12,069 nt of DNA. It comes from an uncultured Lachnospiraceae bacterium (GTDB lineage Bacteria > Bacillota > Clostridia > Lachnospirales > Lachnospiraceae). Below the pieces are notes generated by a model. That model worked only from the letters and a program-made list of their open reading frames with translations. It did no database searches and was not told the origin of the DNA. The stretch spans positions 1 through 12,069 of the forward strand of contig CABUAW010000070.1 in assembly GCA_902489645.1 (NCBI GenBank), in the 5' to 3' direction. Position numbers and translations under genes: made by a program. Below are positions 1-7,224 of this stretch, in pieces; the stretch's first letter is position 1; each line of letters opens with the position of its first letter.

Positions 1-794
1 CCGGGGATGAAGTGACTCTGGAAATTACTTTATTAAATACAAGCAGCACGGAAACCGTCAGGAATATGACAGTGACGATTGGCGACGAGGGGGAATATCT
101 GAACCTTCTCAGTCCGACAGATACGATTTATGTGGATTCGGTTCCGGCGGGACAAACCTGTGTTGTGTCCTATAAATACAAGATTTTGGCATCGGCTGTT
201 CCGGGAGCTTATGGTTTGTCAGTAACGATGGATTATGCAGATTCCAAGGGGGCCTCCCAATCGGCCGGCGGAAAAATCAAAATGATGGTGTCGCAGGCCG
301 TAAAGCTTGAATTTGATGCTCTGGTACTGGATTCGGAGGTTCAGGTGGGCGATGTGGTGACGGCCCAGATGCAGGCCATGAATCTTGGACGGGGCAAGGT
401 CTATAACGTGCGGGCCGTTATTGAAGCTGATGGTCTGATACCGGAAGGGACGCTTTTTATCGGTGATATCGAGGCCGGAAAAATGGTTGCGGGAAGTGTA
501 AAAATGTCTGTGACCAGTTTATCAGAAGGCGCGTCTTTGTATGGAGAAACCAGAGGAACGGTCACTTACTATTATGAGGATGAAAGCGGAAAAGAGTATG
601 AGGAAAGCGGAAGCTTTGTGACAAATATTAAAACACCGTTTTCAAATACGGAAAAAGAAGCGCCGGAAGATACGGGACAATGGTGGACGGTGATGGCTGT
701 CATCGGCGGCATTTTGGTAATCTTTGCCGTAACCATTATTCTCAAAGGCATCAAGCGAAACCGGCAGGATAAAGCGGAGGAAGAAAATGAATGA
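1..794 (+). CDS. CARDB/APHP-like repeat surface protein with C-terminal membrane anchor (5' partial)
   Basis: The reading frame is already open at position 3 and has no SD near the GTG at 12, so the gene starts upstream of the window. The visible part is about 263 codons. It has two beta-rich repeats of roughly 95-110 residues, each with the cell-adhesion-like pattern of a 'GDEVTLEI' or 'GDVVTAQMQAMN' opening strand followed by a later 'AGQ' or 'AGK' turn. This matches CARDB/APHP or COG1361-type S-layer-related domains. A hydrophobic helix beginning WWTVMAVIGG and a basic/acidic tail (KGIKRNRQDK) close the protein, so the repeats should face outside with a short cytoplasmic tail. The stop overlaps the next start (ATGA, 791-794), which suggests translational coupling. 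In Clostridia such proteins often sit beside MacB-like ABC exporters; that link is an inference because the upstream genes are not visible. Function is unknown. Confidence 0.75.
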   Translation, partial: GDEVTLEITLLNTSSTETVRNMTVTIGDEGEYLNLLSPTDTIYVDSVPAGQTCVVSYKYKILASAVPGAYGLSVTMDYADSKGASQSAGGKIKMMVSQAVKLEFDALVLDSEVQVGDVVTAQMQAMNLGRGKVYNVRAVIEADGLIPEGTLFIGDIEAGKMVAGSVKMSVTSLSEGASLYGETRGTVTYYYEDESGKEYEESGSFVTNIKTPFSNTEKEAPEDTGQWWTVMAVIGGILVIFAVTIILKGIKRNRQDKAEEENE

Positions 795-1582
795 AATGGT
801 GGCGCAGATTTTGGAGGTTGAGAAAACAGGATGACCGGATAAAAATCATACTCATATTCGTATTGGCCGGTTTTATCTTTTTGGCAGACGCTGTTCATGG
901 CGGAATTCAGATTTATGCGATGGTGAAAAGCCCTGTGGAATACATCGTCCGCAGCGGTGAAACATCAGGAATTACCCTTTATCAAATGTCGGGGATTGAG
1001 GCAATGGAAAATGTTCAGGCAGTGAGTAAGCAGAGAACGTCCTCTTTGACATTATCGGATTCCTGGGGTGAACTGACGGTACCCTGTCTGGAATTATCCG
1101 ATACGTATCTGGATTTGGCCTATGGAATTTCTGAAACCAGCGCCATGAAGATTATCTATATGAACGCGATGGCCTGGAACCAGCTTATGCAAGCCTCCGG
1201 TGAGCATGAGAGCAATTACGAACAGAAGATTGATTATGCACTGAACGGGGAAGAAGAGACGGGCACAGCCAGGATTGTCTGTTTAGAGTCCGGTCTGCCA
1301 AATGATACGCCGTACGCCTTTTGCGCAGCGGATAATGTCCGGCTGTCCGGTGGAGATACGGCGGTGCGGGTGCGGCTGTCCGTCCGGGATTTGGATGGAA
1401 TGAACATTAAAAGCCTGGGTCAGCTCGGCCTTGAAGTGGTAAATTCCGGCGATGTACAGACGGCCGCCATGCAGCAGGAAATGAAATTTATGCAAATAAA
1501 ATATGATGGGATTGCGTTGGTTTTGTGCCTGGCCGCCGCGGTCAGCCTTAAGAAATATGGTCGAAAGGCGTCTGAAAAGTAG
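791..1582 (+). CDS. Uncharacterised two-membrane-segment extracytoplasmic protein
   Basis: I do not recognise this 263-residue protein. It starts with a strongly basic, Trp-rich cytoplasmic end (MKWWRRFWRLRK), then a membrane helix at about residues 18-45. A soluble domain of about 190 residues follows, and a second membrane helix at about 238-253 precedes a basic C-terminus (KKYGRK). The predicted layout is both ends inside and the middle outside, like the extracytoplasmic insert of an FtsX/MacB-type permease without the other helices. Three cysteines in the outer part (about 99, 164 and 178) could be redox active, but nothing confirms this. The ATG at 791 overlaps the upstream stop by ATGA, and a GGAGG at 776-780 lies 10 bases ahead. 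Tight coupling suggests it works with the CARDB-like protein, possibly as accessory subunits of a transporter encoded upstream (inference). Confidence 0.7.
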   Translation: MKWWRRFWRLRKQDDRIKIILIFVLAGFIFLADAVHGGIQIYAMVKSPVEYIVRSGETSGITLYQMSGIEAMENVQAVSKQRTSSLTLSDSWGELTVPCLELSDTYLDLAYGISETSAMKIIYMNAMAWNQLMQASGEHESNYEQKIDYALNGEEETGTARIVCLESGLPNDTPYAFCAADNVRLSGGDTAVRVRLSVRDLDGMNIKSLGQLGLEVVNSGDVQTAAMQQEMKFMQIKYDGIALVLCLAAAVSLKKYGRKASEK

Positions 1583-1609
1583 TCAAATAGCTTTTCAGGC
1601 GCCTTTTTT
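1566..1609 (+). terminator. Intrinsic terminator after the membrane-protein pair
   Basis: A 14-pair stem (1566-1579 with 1591-1604, one G-U pair) with an 11-base loop is followed by a run of six T, the first also closing the stem. The stop codon of the upstream gene (1580-1582) lies in the loop. On the minus strand the same hairpin is followed only by TTTC, so it could also weakly end transcription of the convergent YbaK-family gene. Confidence 0.9.
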
Positions 1610-1616
1610 GGAAATT

Positions 1617-2087
1617 TTATTCCGGGATTTTGCATACATCGACCCAGGATTTGTAGCCGGAATATTGTTCCAGCTCCGGAATCGTCAGTTTGATGGCGCT
1701 GTTGCCGCTTCCGGCCGCCGGGTACATATAGTCAAAACGTTTCATGGATTCATCCAGATAGACCTCCACGCCGTCGTTGATGCCGAAAGGGCAGACGCCG
1801 CCGACGGCATGTCCGATGCGTTCCTCCACCTCGTCGGGCGACAGCATTTTGGCTTTGGCGCCGAAAGCGGCCTTATACTTTTTATTATCGATTTTCGCAT
1901 CTCCGGCGGCCAGAATCAGTAAAGTTCGCTCATCAATTTTAAATGATAAAGATTTGGCGATGCGGGCCGGTTCGCAGGAAAGGGCCCGGGCTGCCAGTTC
2001 AACGGTGGCGCTGGAAACATCGAATTCGAGAATCTGGTCTTCCATGCCAAATTTTTTAAAATAAGCTCTTGCACGTTCAATGGACAT
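1617..2087 (-). CDS. YbaK/EbsC-family protein, probable aminoacyl-tRNA deacylase
   Basis: This 156-residue protein covers the single YbaK/aminoacyl-tRNA-editing domain. Family landmarks include the conserved lysine in ARIAKSLSF (Lys45) and the glycine-rich loop GGVCPFG (96-102), both of which line the substrate pocket in YbaK and ProX relatives. Family members hydrolyse mischarged tRNA such as Cys-tRNA(Pro) or Ala-tRNA(Pro). The exact substrate cannot be read from sequence, so no gene symbol is given. I chose the ATG at 2087: an AGGAG (2098-2102 on this strand) sits 10 bases ahead, whereas the in-frame GTG at 2096 is only one base from that SD. It is transcribed divergently from hrcA and convergently with the membrane-protein pair, so it appears to be a single-gene unit. 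Free-standing editing domains of this kind act in the cytoplasm in trans to synthetases. Confidence 0.88.
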   Translation of the reverse strand: MSIERARAYFKKFGMEDQILEFDVSSATVELAARALSCEPARIAKSLSFKIDERTLLILAAGDAKIDNKKYKAAFGAKAKMLSPDEVEERIGHAVGGVCPFGINDGVEVYLDESMKRFDYMYPAAGSGNSAIKLTIPELEQYSGYKSWVDVCKIPE

Positions 2088-2110
2088 TTTTCTCACACTC
2101 CTAAAAAACT

Positions 2111-2119
2111 ATTGTATCA
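2111..2119 (-). promoter_or_regulatory. Extended -10 promoter of the YbaK-family gene
   Basis: Read on the minus strand, TGATACAAT matches an extended -10 element (TGn plus TACAAT). No good -35 is present at the usual distance, which fits extended -10 promoters. The predicted start near 2104 would leave a leader of only about 17 bases, beginning almost at the SD. Confidence 0.5.
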
Positions 2120-2155
2120 TAGGATGAATAATTTTAAAAATAATTTTTGAAACTA

Positions 2156-2184
2156 TTGACAAATGGTAGGGATAGTGCTATCTT
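2156..2184 (+). promoter_or_regulatory. Vegetative (sigma-A type) promoter of the hrcA-grpE-dnaK operon
   Basis: A perfect -35 TTGACA (2156-2161) and a -10 TATCTT (2179-2184) are separated by 17 bases. The predicted start is about 2191, a few bases ahead of the CIRCE operator. This is the usual layout for HrcA-repressed class I heat-shock operons. Confidence 0.85.
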
Positions 2185-2196
2185 AATGTTTAGATA

Positions 2197-2223
2197 TTAG
2201 CACTCTAGTTCATCGAGTGCTAA
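2197..2223 (+). promoter_or_regulatory. CIRCE operator (HrcA binding site)
   Basis: TTAGCACTC, nine spacer bases, then GAGTGCTAA is an exact match to the CIRCE consensus inverted repeat. It lies just downstream of the predicted transcription start, so bound HrcA should block initiation, and the element would also be in the 5' leader of the mRNA. HrcA made from this operon therefore represses its own operon. In known systems GroEL keeps HrcA active and heat stress relieves repression. Confidence 0.98.
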
Positions 2224-2245
2224 TAAAACGGAAAGGAGTGGTCTG

Positions 2246-3280
2246 GTGGAATTAGATGAAAGAAAGATAAAAATCTTAAACAGTATTATTCAAACCTATC
2301 TGATTACCGGAGAGCCCGTAGGTTCACGGACCATTTCAAAATATACGGATTTGAACCTGAGTTCGGCGACCATCCGGAATGAGATGTCCGATTTGGAAGA
2401 CCTGGGTTATATTGTTCAGCCGCATACGTCAGCAGGACGTATTCCTTCGGATAAGGGTTATCGTTTTTATGTGGATAATCTGATGAAGGAAAAGATTGCC
2501 GAAGTGGATGAGATGAAAGATATTCTCATTGAGAAGGCGGATAAGCTGGACCATCTTCTGAAGCATGTGGCAAAGCTTCTGGCGACGAATACAAATTACG
2601 CAACGATGATTTCGGCGCCCCAGTATAAACGAAACAAGTTAAAATTTATCCAGCTTTCCAGAGTGGAGGATAATCAGTTGCTTGTTGTGGTCATGCTGGA
2701 AGGAAACCTGATTAAAAACCGGTTAATCGAAGTGGATGAACGGGTGAGCGAGGATGAAGTTGCCAAGCTGAATATTCTGATTAATACGTTCCTGCAGGGC
2801 TTAAATCTTCATGAGATTAATATGGAGCTGATTCAGAGGATGAAGGCCCAGGCCGAGGGCTATGGACAGATTATCAGTCATATTATTGACGCCATTGCCG
2901 TGGTAATTCAGGAAGAGGATGATTTGGAGATTTACACAAGCGGCACGACAAATCTGCTGAAATATCCGGAATTAAGCGACAGAGAGAAGGCCAGCGAGCT
3001 GCTCTATACGATGGAAGAGAAAAAAGCTCTCAGCGAGCTGATTGTTGACCAGCAGGAGGCCGGCGAGGAAAATAAGAATCCGATTCAGATATATATTGGT
3101 TCAGAATCTCCGGTGAGTACGATGAAGGATTGCAGTATTGTTACAGCCACCTATGAACTGGAAGAAGGCGTTCAGGGGACGATAGGCATTATCGGACCGA
3201 AACGGATGGACTATAAAAAAGTCGTTGGAAACCTTCAGACGATGATGAACCAGTTGGATGATATATTTAAGAAAAAATAA
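2246..3280 (+). CDS. hrcA: Heat-inducible transcription repressor HrcA
   Basis: The 344-residue protein matches the usual Firmicutes HrcA length. The first ~75 residues form the winged-helix DNA-binding domain, with the family signatures SSATIRNEMSDLEDLGYI and SAGRIPSDKGYRFYVD. The rest corresponds to the GAF-like and dimerisation regions, ending with the typical GTIGIIGPKRMDY motif. The start is the GTG at 2246, set by an AGGAG at 2234-2238 seven bases ahead and by alignment to the family N-terminus (MELDERKIKIL). It is the first gene behind a perfect CIRCE element, so it is autoregulated. grpE follows after 13 bases. The GTG start may keep repressor levels below those of the chaperones (inference). 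Confidence 0.98.
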   Translation: MELDERKIKILNSIIQTYLITGEPVGSRTISKYTDLNLSSATIRNEMSDLEDLGYIVQPHTSAGRIPSDKGYRFYVDNLMKEKIAEVDEMKDILIEKADKLDHLLKHVAKLLATNTNYATMISAPQYKRNKLKFIQLSRVEDNQLLVVVMLEGNLIKNRLIEVDERVSEDEVAKLNILINTFLQGLNLHEINMELIQRMKAQAEGYGQIISHIIDAIAVVIQEEDDLEIYTSGTTNLLKYPELSDREKASELLYTMEEKKALSELIVDQQEAGEENKNPIQIYIGSESPVSTMKDCSIVTATYELEEGVQGTIGIIGPKRMDYKKVVGNLQTMMNQLDDIFKKK

Positions 3281-3293
3281 GAGGTGATGTGAA

Positions 3294-3959
3294 GTGTCAG
3301 AACAGGAAAAAGAGATGAATGAAGAAATTCAGACAGAAGATATAGAAACAGAAGCAAAGGCAGAAGAAGCCGCAGAAACAGAAGCTGGCGAAGGCAACGA
3401 AGCCGAAGGCGCGGAAGCTGAAACGGCGAAAGAAAGCGGCGAAGCCGAAGAGGGTACCGAAGGCGAGACTTCTGAGGCAAAAGAAGAAAAGAAAAAAGGT
3501 TTCTTCCGTAAAGATAAGAAAGATAAAAAAGATGAAAAAATCGCCGAATTAAATGACAAGCTGATTCGCCAGATGGCAGAGTTTGACAATTTCCGCAAAC
3601 GTACGGAAAAAGAAAAACAGCAGATGTATGGCATTGGCGCAGCAGACGTCATTGAAAAGCTGCTTCCTGTAGTTGATAATTTTGAACGCGGTCTTGCAGC
3701 TATGACAGAGGAAGAAAAGAATACATCCTTTGCCCAGGGCATTGAGCTTGTTTATAAACAATTGATGACAACCCTTGAAGGCCTGGGGGTTACGGTGATT
3801 GAAGCTGTCGGTGTCGAATTTAACCCGGATTTCCACAATGCAGTGATGCAGGCGCCGAGTGAAGAATATGAATCCGGCATCGTGACTCAGGAATTACAGC
3901 GGGGTTATTTATATAAAGACAAAGTTGTCCGTCACAGTATGGTGATGGTGGCTGAATAA
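3294..3959 (+). CDS. grpE: Nucleotide exchange factor GrpE
   Basis: GrpE releases ADP from DnaK and resets the Hsp70 cycle. The conserved part starts near residue 82: a long dimeric coiled helix with MAEFDNFRKRTEKEK, the LLPVVDNFERGL segment, then the C-terminal beta domain with the GrpE signature ending in GYLYKDKVVRHSMVMVAE. Before it is an unusually low-complexity tail: residues 1-66 are mostly Glu, Ala, Gly and Thr, followed by a Lys-rich stretch (about 66-82, KKKGFFRKDKKDKKDEK). At 221 residues it is longer than many bacterial GrpE proteins because of this tail. The start is the GTG at 3294, five bases after GAGGTGAT (3281-3288). An ATG at 3315 would lack such an SD. Both hrcA and grpE therefore begin with GTG, while dnaK uses ATG and a stronger SD. 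Confidence 0.98.
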   Translation: MSEQEKEMNEEIQTEDIETEAKAEEAAETEAGEGNEAEGAEAETAKESGEAEEGTEGETSEAKEEKKKGFFRKDKKDKKDEKIAELNDKLIRQMAEFDNFRKRTEKEKQQMYGIGAADVIEKLLPVVDNFERGLAAMTEEEKNTSFAQGIELVYKQLMTTLEGLGVTVIEAVGVEFNPDFHNAVMQAPSEEYESGIVTQELQRGYLYKDKVVRHSMVMVAE

Positions 3960-4016
3960 AAATGTTCATTAACAAAACTTTTTCAGATATTAGCAGATAA
4001 TTAGGAGGAAATAATT

Positions 4017-5879
4017 ATGAGTAAGATTATTGGTATTGACTTGGGAACAACAAATTCATGTGTAGCTGTTATGGAAGGTGGAAAACCGGTAGTTATCGCA
4101 AACACCGAGGGCGCAAGAACAACACCGTCTGTTGTTGCTTTTACAAAAACCGGTGAACGTCTTGTCGGAGAACCTGCAAAACGTCAGGCGGTAACAAATG
4201 CGGATAAGACGATTGCTTCTATTAAGAGACATATGGGTTCTGACTACAGAGTAACTATTGATGATAAAAAATATTCACCACAGGAAATTTCCGCAATGAT
4301 TCTTCAGAAATTGAAAGCAGATGCCGAAAGCTACCTTGGTGAAAAAGTAACAGAAGCAGTTATCACTGTTCCGGCTTACTTTAATGACGCTCAGAGACAG
4401 GCGACAAAAGATGCAGGCAAGATTGCAGGCCTTGATGTTAAACGTATCATCAACGAGCCTACAGCCGCAGCGTTGGCTTACGGTCTTGACAATGAAAATG
4501 AACAGAAAATCATGGTATACGACCTGGGCGGCGGTACATTCGATGTTTCCGTTATCGAAATCGGCGACGGCGTTATCGAAGTATTGGCAACTTCCGGTGA
4601 TAACCACCTGGGCGGTGACGACTTTGATAACAAACTGACGCAGTACATGATTGATGAATTTAAACGCACGGAAGGCGTTGACCTTTCCGGTGATAAGATG
4701 GCGATGCAGCGTTTGAAAGAAGCTGCTGAAAAAGCCAAGAAAGAACTCTCCAGCGCAGCAAATACAAATATCAACCTTCCTTTCATCACAGCCACAGCAG
4801 AAGGTGCAAAACATTTTGAAATGAACCTGACCCGGGCGAAATTTGATGAATTGACAGCAGACCTTGTTGAGAGAACCATCATTCCGGTTCAGAACGCATT
4901 AAGAGACGCAGGTATCACAGCTTCCGAGCTGAGCAAGGTACTCCTTGTCGGCGGTTCCACACGTATTCCTGCGGTTCAGGATAAAGTAAAACAGTTGACA
5001 GGCAAAGAACCGAGCAAGAACCTGAACCCGGATGAATGTGTTGCTATCGGCGCTTCTATCCAGGGCGGTAAACTGGCCGGTGATGCCGGTGCCGGAGATA
5101 TCCTTCTTCTGGACGTAACACCACTGACATTGTCCATCGAAACAATGGGCGGAATTGCAACACACCTGATTGAAAGAAATACAACGATTCCTACAAAGAA
5201 GAGCCAGATTTTCTCTACAGCCGCAGATAATCAGACAGCCGTAGATATCAACGTTGTACAGGGCGAGCGTCAGTTCGCTAAAGATAATAAGAGTCTTGGC
5301 CGCTTCCAGTTAGACGGAATCGCACCGGCTCCACGTGGAATCCCTCAGATTGAAGTTACATTCGATATCGATGCCAACGGTATTGTTAATGTATCCGCTA
5401 AGGATTTGGGAACAGGCAAAGAACAGCATATCACAATTACGGCCGGTTCCAATATGTCCGATGCTGAAATCGATAAAGCGGTTAAGGAAGCCGCCGAGTT
5501 TGAAGCTCAGGATAAGAAACGTAAAGAGGGCATTGAAGCAAGAAACGATGCGGACGCTATGGTATTCCAGACAGAAAAGGCTTTGAAAGAAGTTGGCGAC
5601 AAGGTCAGCGCGGATGACAAGGCAAAGGTTCAGGCTGAAATCGATAATATGAAAGCCCTTCTTGAGAGAACAAATATTGATAACATGTCTGATGCGGATG
5701 TGGATGAAATCAAGGCTGCCAAAGAAAAACTGATGGAATCCGCACAGGGCGTATTTACAAAAATGTATGAAGCAGCCGGCGCAGCCGCAGGACAGAATTC
5801 AGGACCAAATCCTTCTCAGGGAGCAAATGGCAGCTATCAGGCCGATGATGTGGTTGACGCAGACTACAAAGAAGTGTAA
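4017..5879 (+). CDS. dnaK: Molecular chaperone DnaK (Hsp70)
   Basis: This is a full-length Hsp70 of 620 residues. The ATPase domain shows GIDLGTTNSCVAV at the N-terminus, DLGGGTFD at 169-176 and VLLVGGSTRIP near 308-318. The hydrophobic linker DILLLDVTPL lies at about 361-370, followed by the substrate-binding beta domain and helical lid. The Gly/Ala/Ser-rich tail ends in DDVVDADYKEV, the usual acidic bacterial terminus. In the ATPase domain the region around residues 70-86 runs directly from IKRHMGSDYRV to YSPQEIS, lacking the roughly two dozen extra residues of E. coli DnaK, which is typical of Gram-positive bacteria. An AGGAGG (4003-4008) sits eight bases before the ATG. Codon use leans to CGT, AAC, GAC and GAA more than in neighbouring genes, as expected for a highly expressed protein. 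It works with the adjacent GrpE and DnaJ in protein folding. Confidence 0.99.
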   Translation: MSKIIGIDLGTTNSCVAVMEGGKPVVIANTEGARTTPSVVAFTKTGERLVGEPAKRQAVTNADKTIASIKRHMGSDYRVTIDDKKYSPQEISAMILQKLKADAESYLGEKVTEAVITVPAYFNDAQRQATKDAGKIAGLDVKRIINEPTAAALAYGLDNENEQKIMVYDLGGGTFDVSVIEIGDGVIEVLATSGDNHLGGDDFDNKLTQYMIDEFKRTEGVDLSGDKMAMQRLKEAAEKAKKELSSAANTNINLPFITATAEGAKHFEMNLTRAKFDELTADLVERTIIPVQNALRDAGITASELSKVLLVGGSTRIPAVQDKVKQLTGKEPSKNLNPDECVAIGASIQGGKLAGDAGAGDILLLDVTPLTLSIETMGGIATHLIERNTTIPTKKSQIFSTAADNQTAVDINVVQGERQFAKDNKSLGRFQLDGIAPAPRGIPQIEVTFDIDANGIVNVSAKDLGTGKEQHITITAGSNMSDAEIDKAVKEAAEFEAQDKKRKEGIEARNDADAMVFQTEKALKEVGDKVSADDKAKVQAEIDNMKALLERTNIDNMSDADVDEIKAAKEKLMESAQGVFTKMYEAAGAAAGQNSGPNPSQGANGSYQADDVVDADYKEV

Positions 5880-5912
5880 TATAAACAGAGTTGGGTATAA
5901 CCAAAGATAGAT

Positions 5913-5964
5913 AAAGAGGCTGTTTCGGCACCGGCATTTAGGCCGGTGCCGGGGCGTCCTCTTT
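5913..5964 (+). terminator. GC-rich hairpin between dnaK and dnaJ (partial terminator or processing site)
   Basis: A perfect 9-pair GC stem (5927-5935 with 5942-5950, loop ATTTAG) extends outward through G-U pairs to a further 7-pair stem (AAAGAGG 5913-5919 with CCTCTTT 5958-5964), with about one mismatch. The T residues are part of the outer stem and are followed by CGCTACG, not a T run. This fits an incomplete terminator, an attenuator, or an mRNA-protecting or processing structure. No convincing new promoter is visible before dnaJ, so downstream genes probably depend on readthrough. Confidence 0.65.
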
Positions 5965-5993
5965 CGCTACGTTATAAAAGAAGGTGATTGGAT

Positions 5994-7205
5994 ATGGCAG
6001 AGACGAAGAGAGATTACTATGAGGTTCTGGGTGTATCAAAGTCGGCGACCGATGATGAGTTGAAAAAAGCCTATCGTAAGCTGGCCAAAAAATACCATCC
6101 GGATACAAACCCTGGAGATAAAGAAGCGGAAGCAAAATTTAAAGAGGCATCGGAAGCCTATGCCGTATTGAGTGATGCTGAGAAACGGCGTCAGTATGAC
6201 CAGTATGGACATGCGGCCTTTGAGCAGGGCGGCGGTCCGGGAGGATTCGGCGGCTTTGATTTCAATGCAGCGGATATGGGCGACATTTTCGGCGATATTT
6301 TCGGCGATTTCTTCGGCGGCGGACGCAGCAGCCGGGGCGGCGCTTATAACGGACCGATGCAGGGCGCGAATGTGCGGATTAATGTACGGATATCCTTTAT
6401 GGAAGCCGTATTCGGCGTGGATAAGAAATTCGAAATGAATTTAAAAGACGAATGTCCGCATTGTCACGGAACCGGCGCGAAACCGGGAACCCAGCCGCAA
6501 ACCTGCAGCAAATGTGGCGGTAAGGGACAGGTCGTTTATACACAGCAGTCCCTGTTCGGCATGGTCCGCAATGTTCAGACCTGTCCGGACTGTCATGGAA
6601 CCGGAAAGATTATCAAAGATAAATGTACCGATTGCGGCGGTACCGGTTATGTCCGCAACAAAAAGACCATTGAAGTATCGATACCGGCCGGTATTGACGA
6701 CGGACAGAGTGTACGTATCCGGGGAAAGGGTGAACCGGGAACCAACGGCGGCGCAAGAGGCGATTTGCTGGTCAACGTCAGTGTGGACCGTCATCCGATT
6801 TTCCGCCGTCAGGAATATGATATCTATTCGACCATGCCGATTTCCTTTGTTCAGGCGGCGTTGGGCGGAGAAATTACCATTAAGACAGTGGATGGCGACG
6901 TGACCCAGACCATTAAGGCCGGAACTCAGACGGATACACGGATTCGTCTGAAGGGCAAAGGGGTTCCGACCATTCGGAATAAAAATATCCGCGGCGACCA
7001 TTATGTGACTCTGGTCGTACAGGTGCCGGAAAAATTAAATAACGAGCAGAAAGAGCTGCTCCGTAAGTTTGATGATTCTTTAAAAGGAATCCGCCCACAG
7101 GAAAATAAATCGGAAAAAACCGAAGAGCCAAAGGGCAAAGATGGTAAGAAGAAAAAGAGCTTTATGGACAAAGTCAAAGAAGCCTTTGACGATTTGGATG
7201 AATAG
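5994..7205 (+). CDS. dnaJ: Chaperone DnaJ (type I Hsp40)
   Basis: DnaJ delivers substrates to DnaK and stimulates its ATPase. The 403-residue protein has all type I parts in order. The J domain (1-70) carries the HPD motif at 35-37. A Gly/Phe-rich region (about 79-117) includes DIFGDIFGDFFGGG. Four CxxCxGxG zinc-binding repeats start at Cys154, Cys171, Cys197 and Cys211. The two C-terminal substrate-binding domains follow, and a Lys/Glu-rich tail (about 370-403) ends in KVKEAFDDLDE, longer than the tail of many homologues. The start is the ATG at 5994 after AAGGTG (5981-5986). An in-frame TTG two codons earlier overlaps the SD region and is less likely. It lies 114 bases after dnaK, the largest internal gap of the operon, occupied by a strong hairpin. 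Confidence 0.98.
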   Translation: MAETKRDYYEVLGVSKSATDDELKKAYRKLAKKYHPDTNPGDKEAEAKFKEASEAYAVLSDAEKRRQYDQYGHAAFEQGGGPGGFGGFDFNAADMGDIFGDIFGDFFGGGRSSRGGAYNGPMQGANVRINVRISFMEAVFGVDKKFEMNLKDECPHCHGTGAKPGTQPQTCSKCGGKGQVVYTQQSLFGMVRNVQTCPDCHGTGKIIKDKCTDCGGTGYVRNKKTIEVSIPAGIDDGQSVRIRGKGEPGTNGGARGDLLVNVSVDRHPIFRRQEYDIYSTMPISFVQAALGGEITIKTVDGDVTQTIKAGTQTDTRIRLKGKGVPTIRNKNIRGDHYVTLVVQVPEKLNNEQKELLRKFDDSLKGIRPQENKSEKTEEPKGKDGKKKKSFMDKVKEAFDDLDE

Positions 7206-7224
7206 TGCGAGGATTTAGATTTAT

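Noticed and set aside
787..834. Short 15-codon frame from the ATG at 787, four bases before the accepted start
   Set aside because: It is in a different frame, stops quickly, and the ATG at 791 opens the long frame with a plausible membrane protein.
1503..2064. Plus-strand frames of 139 and 95 codons across the YbaK-family gene
   Set aside because: They are shadows of the minus-strand gene, which has family motifs, an SD and an extended -10 promoter.
3329..3742. Minus-strand frame of 137 codons opposite grpE
   Set aside because: Its Ser/Phe-rich sequence is simply the complement of the Glu/Lys-rich GrpE tail.
4275..4882. Long minus-strand open frames (179 and 134 codons) antisense to dnaK
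   Set aside because: They lie wholly inside the clear DnaK frame, have no SD support or family motifs, and antisense frames opposite Hsp70 genes are a known result of codon bias.
6441..7001. Minus-strand frame of 186 codons opposite dnaJ
   Set aside because: It overlaps the conserved zinc-finger and C-terminal regions of DnaJ and shows no recognisable domain.
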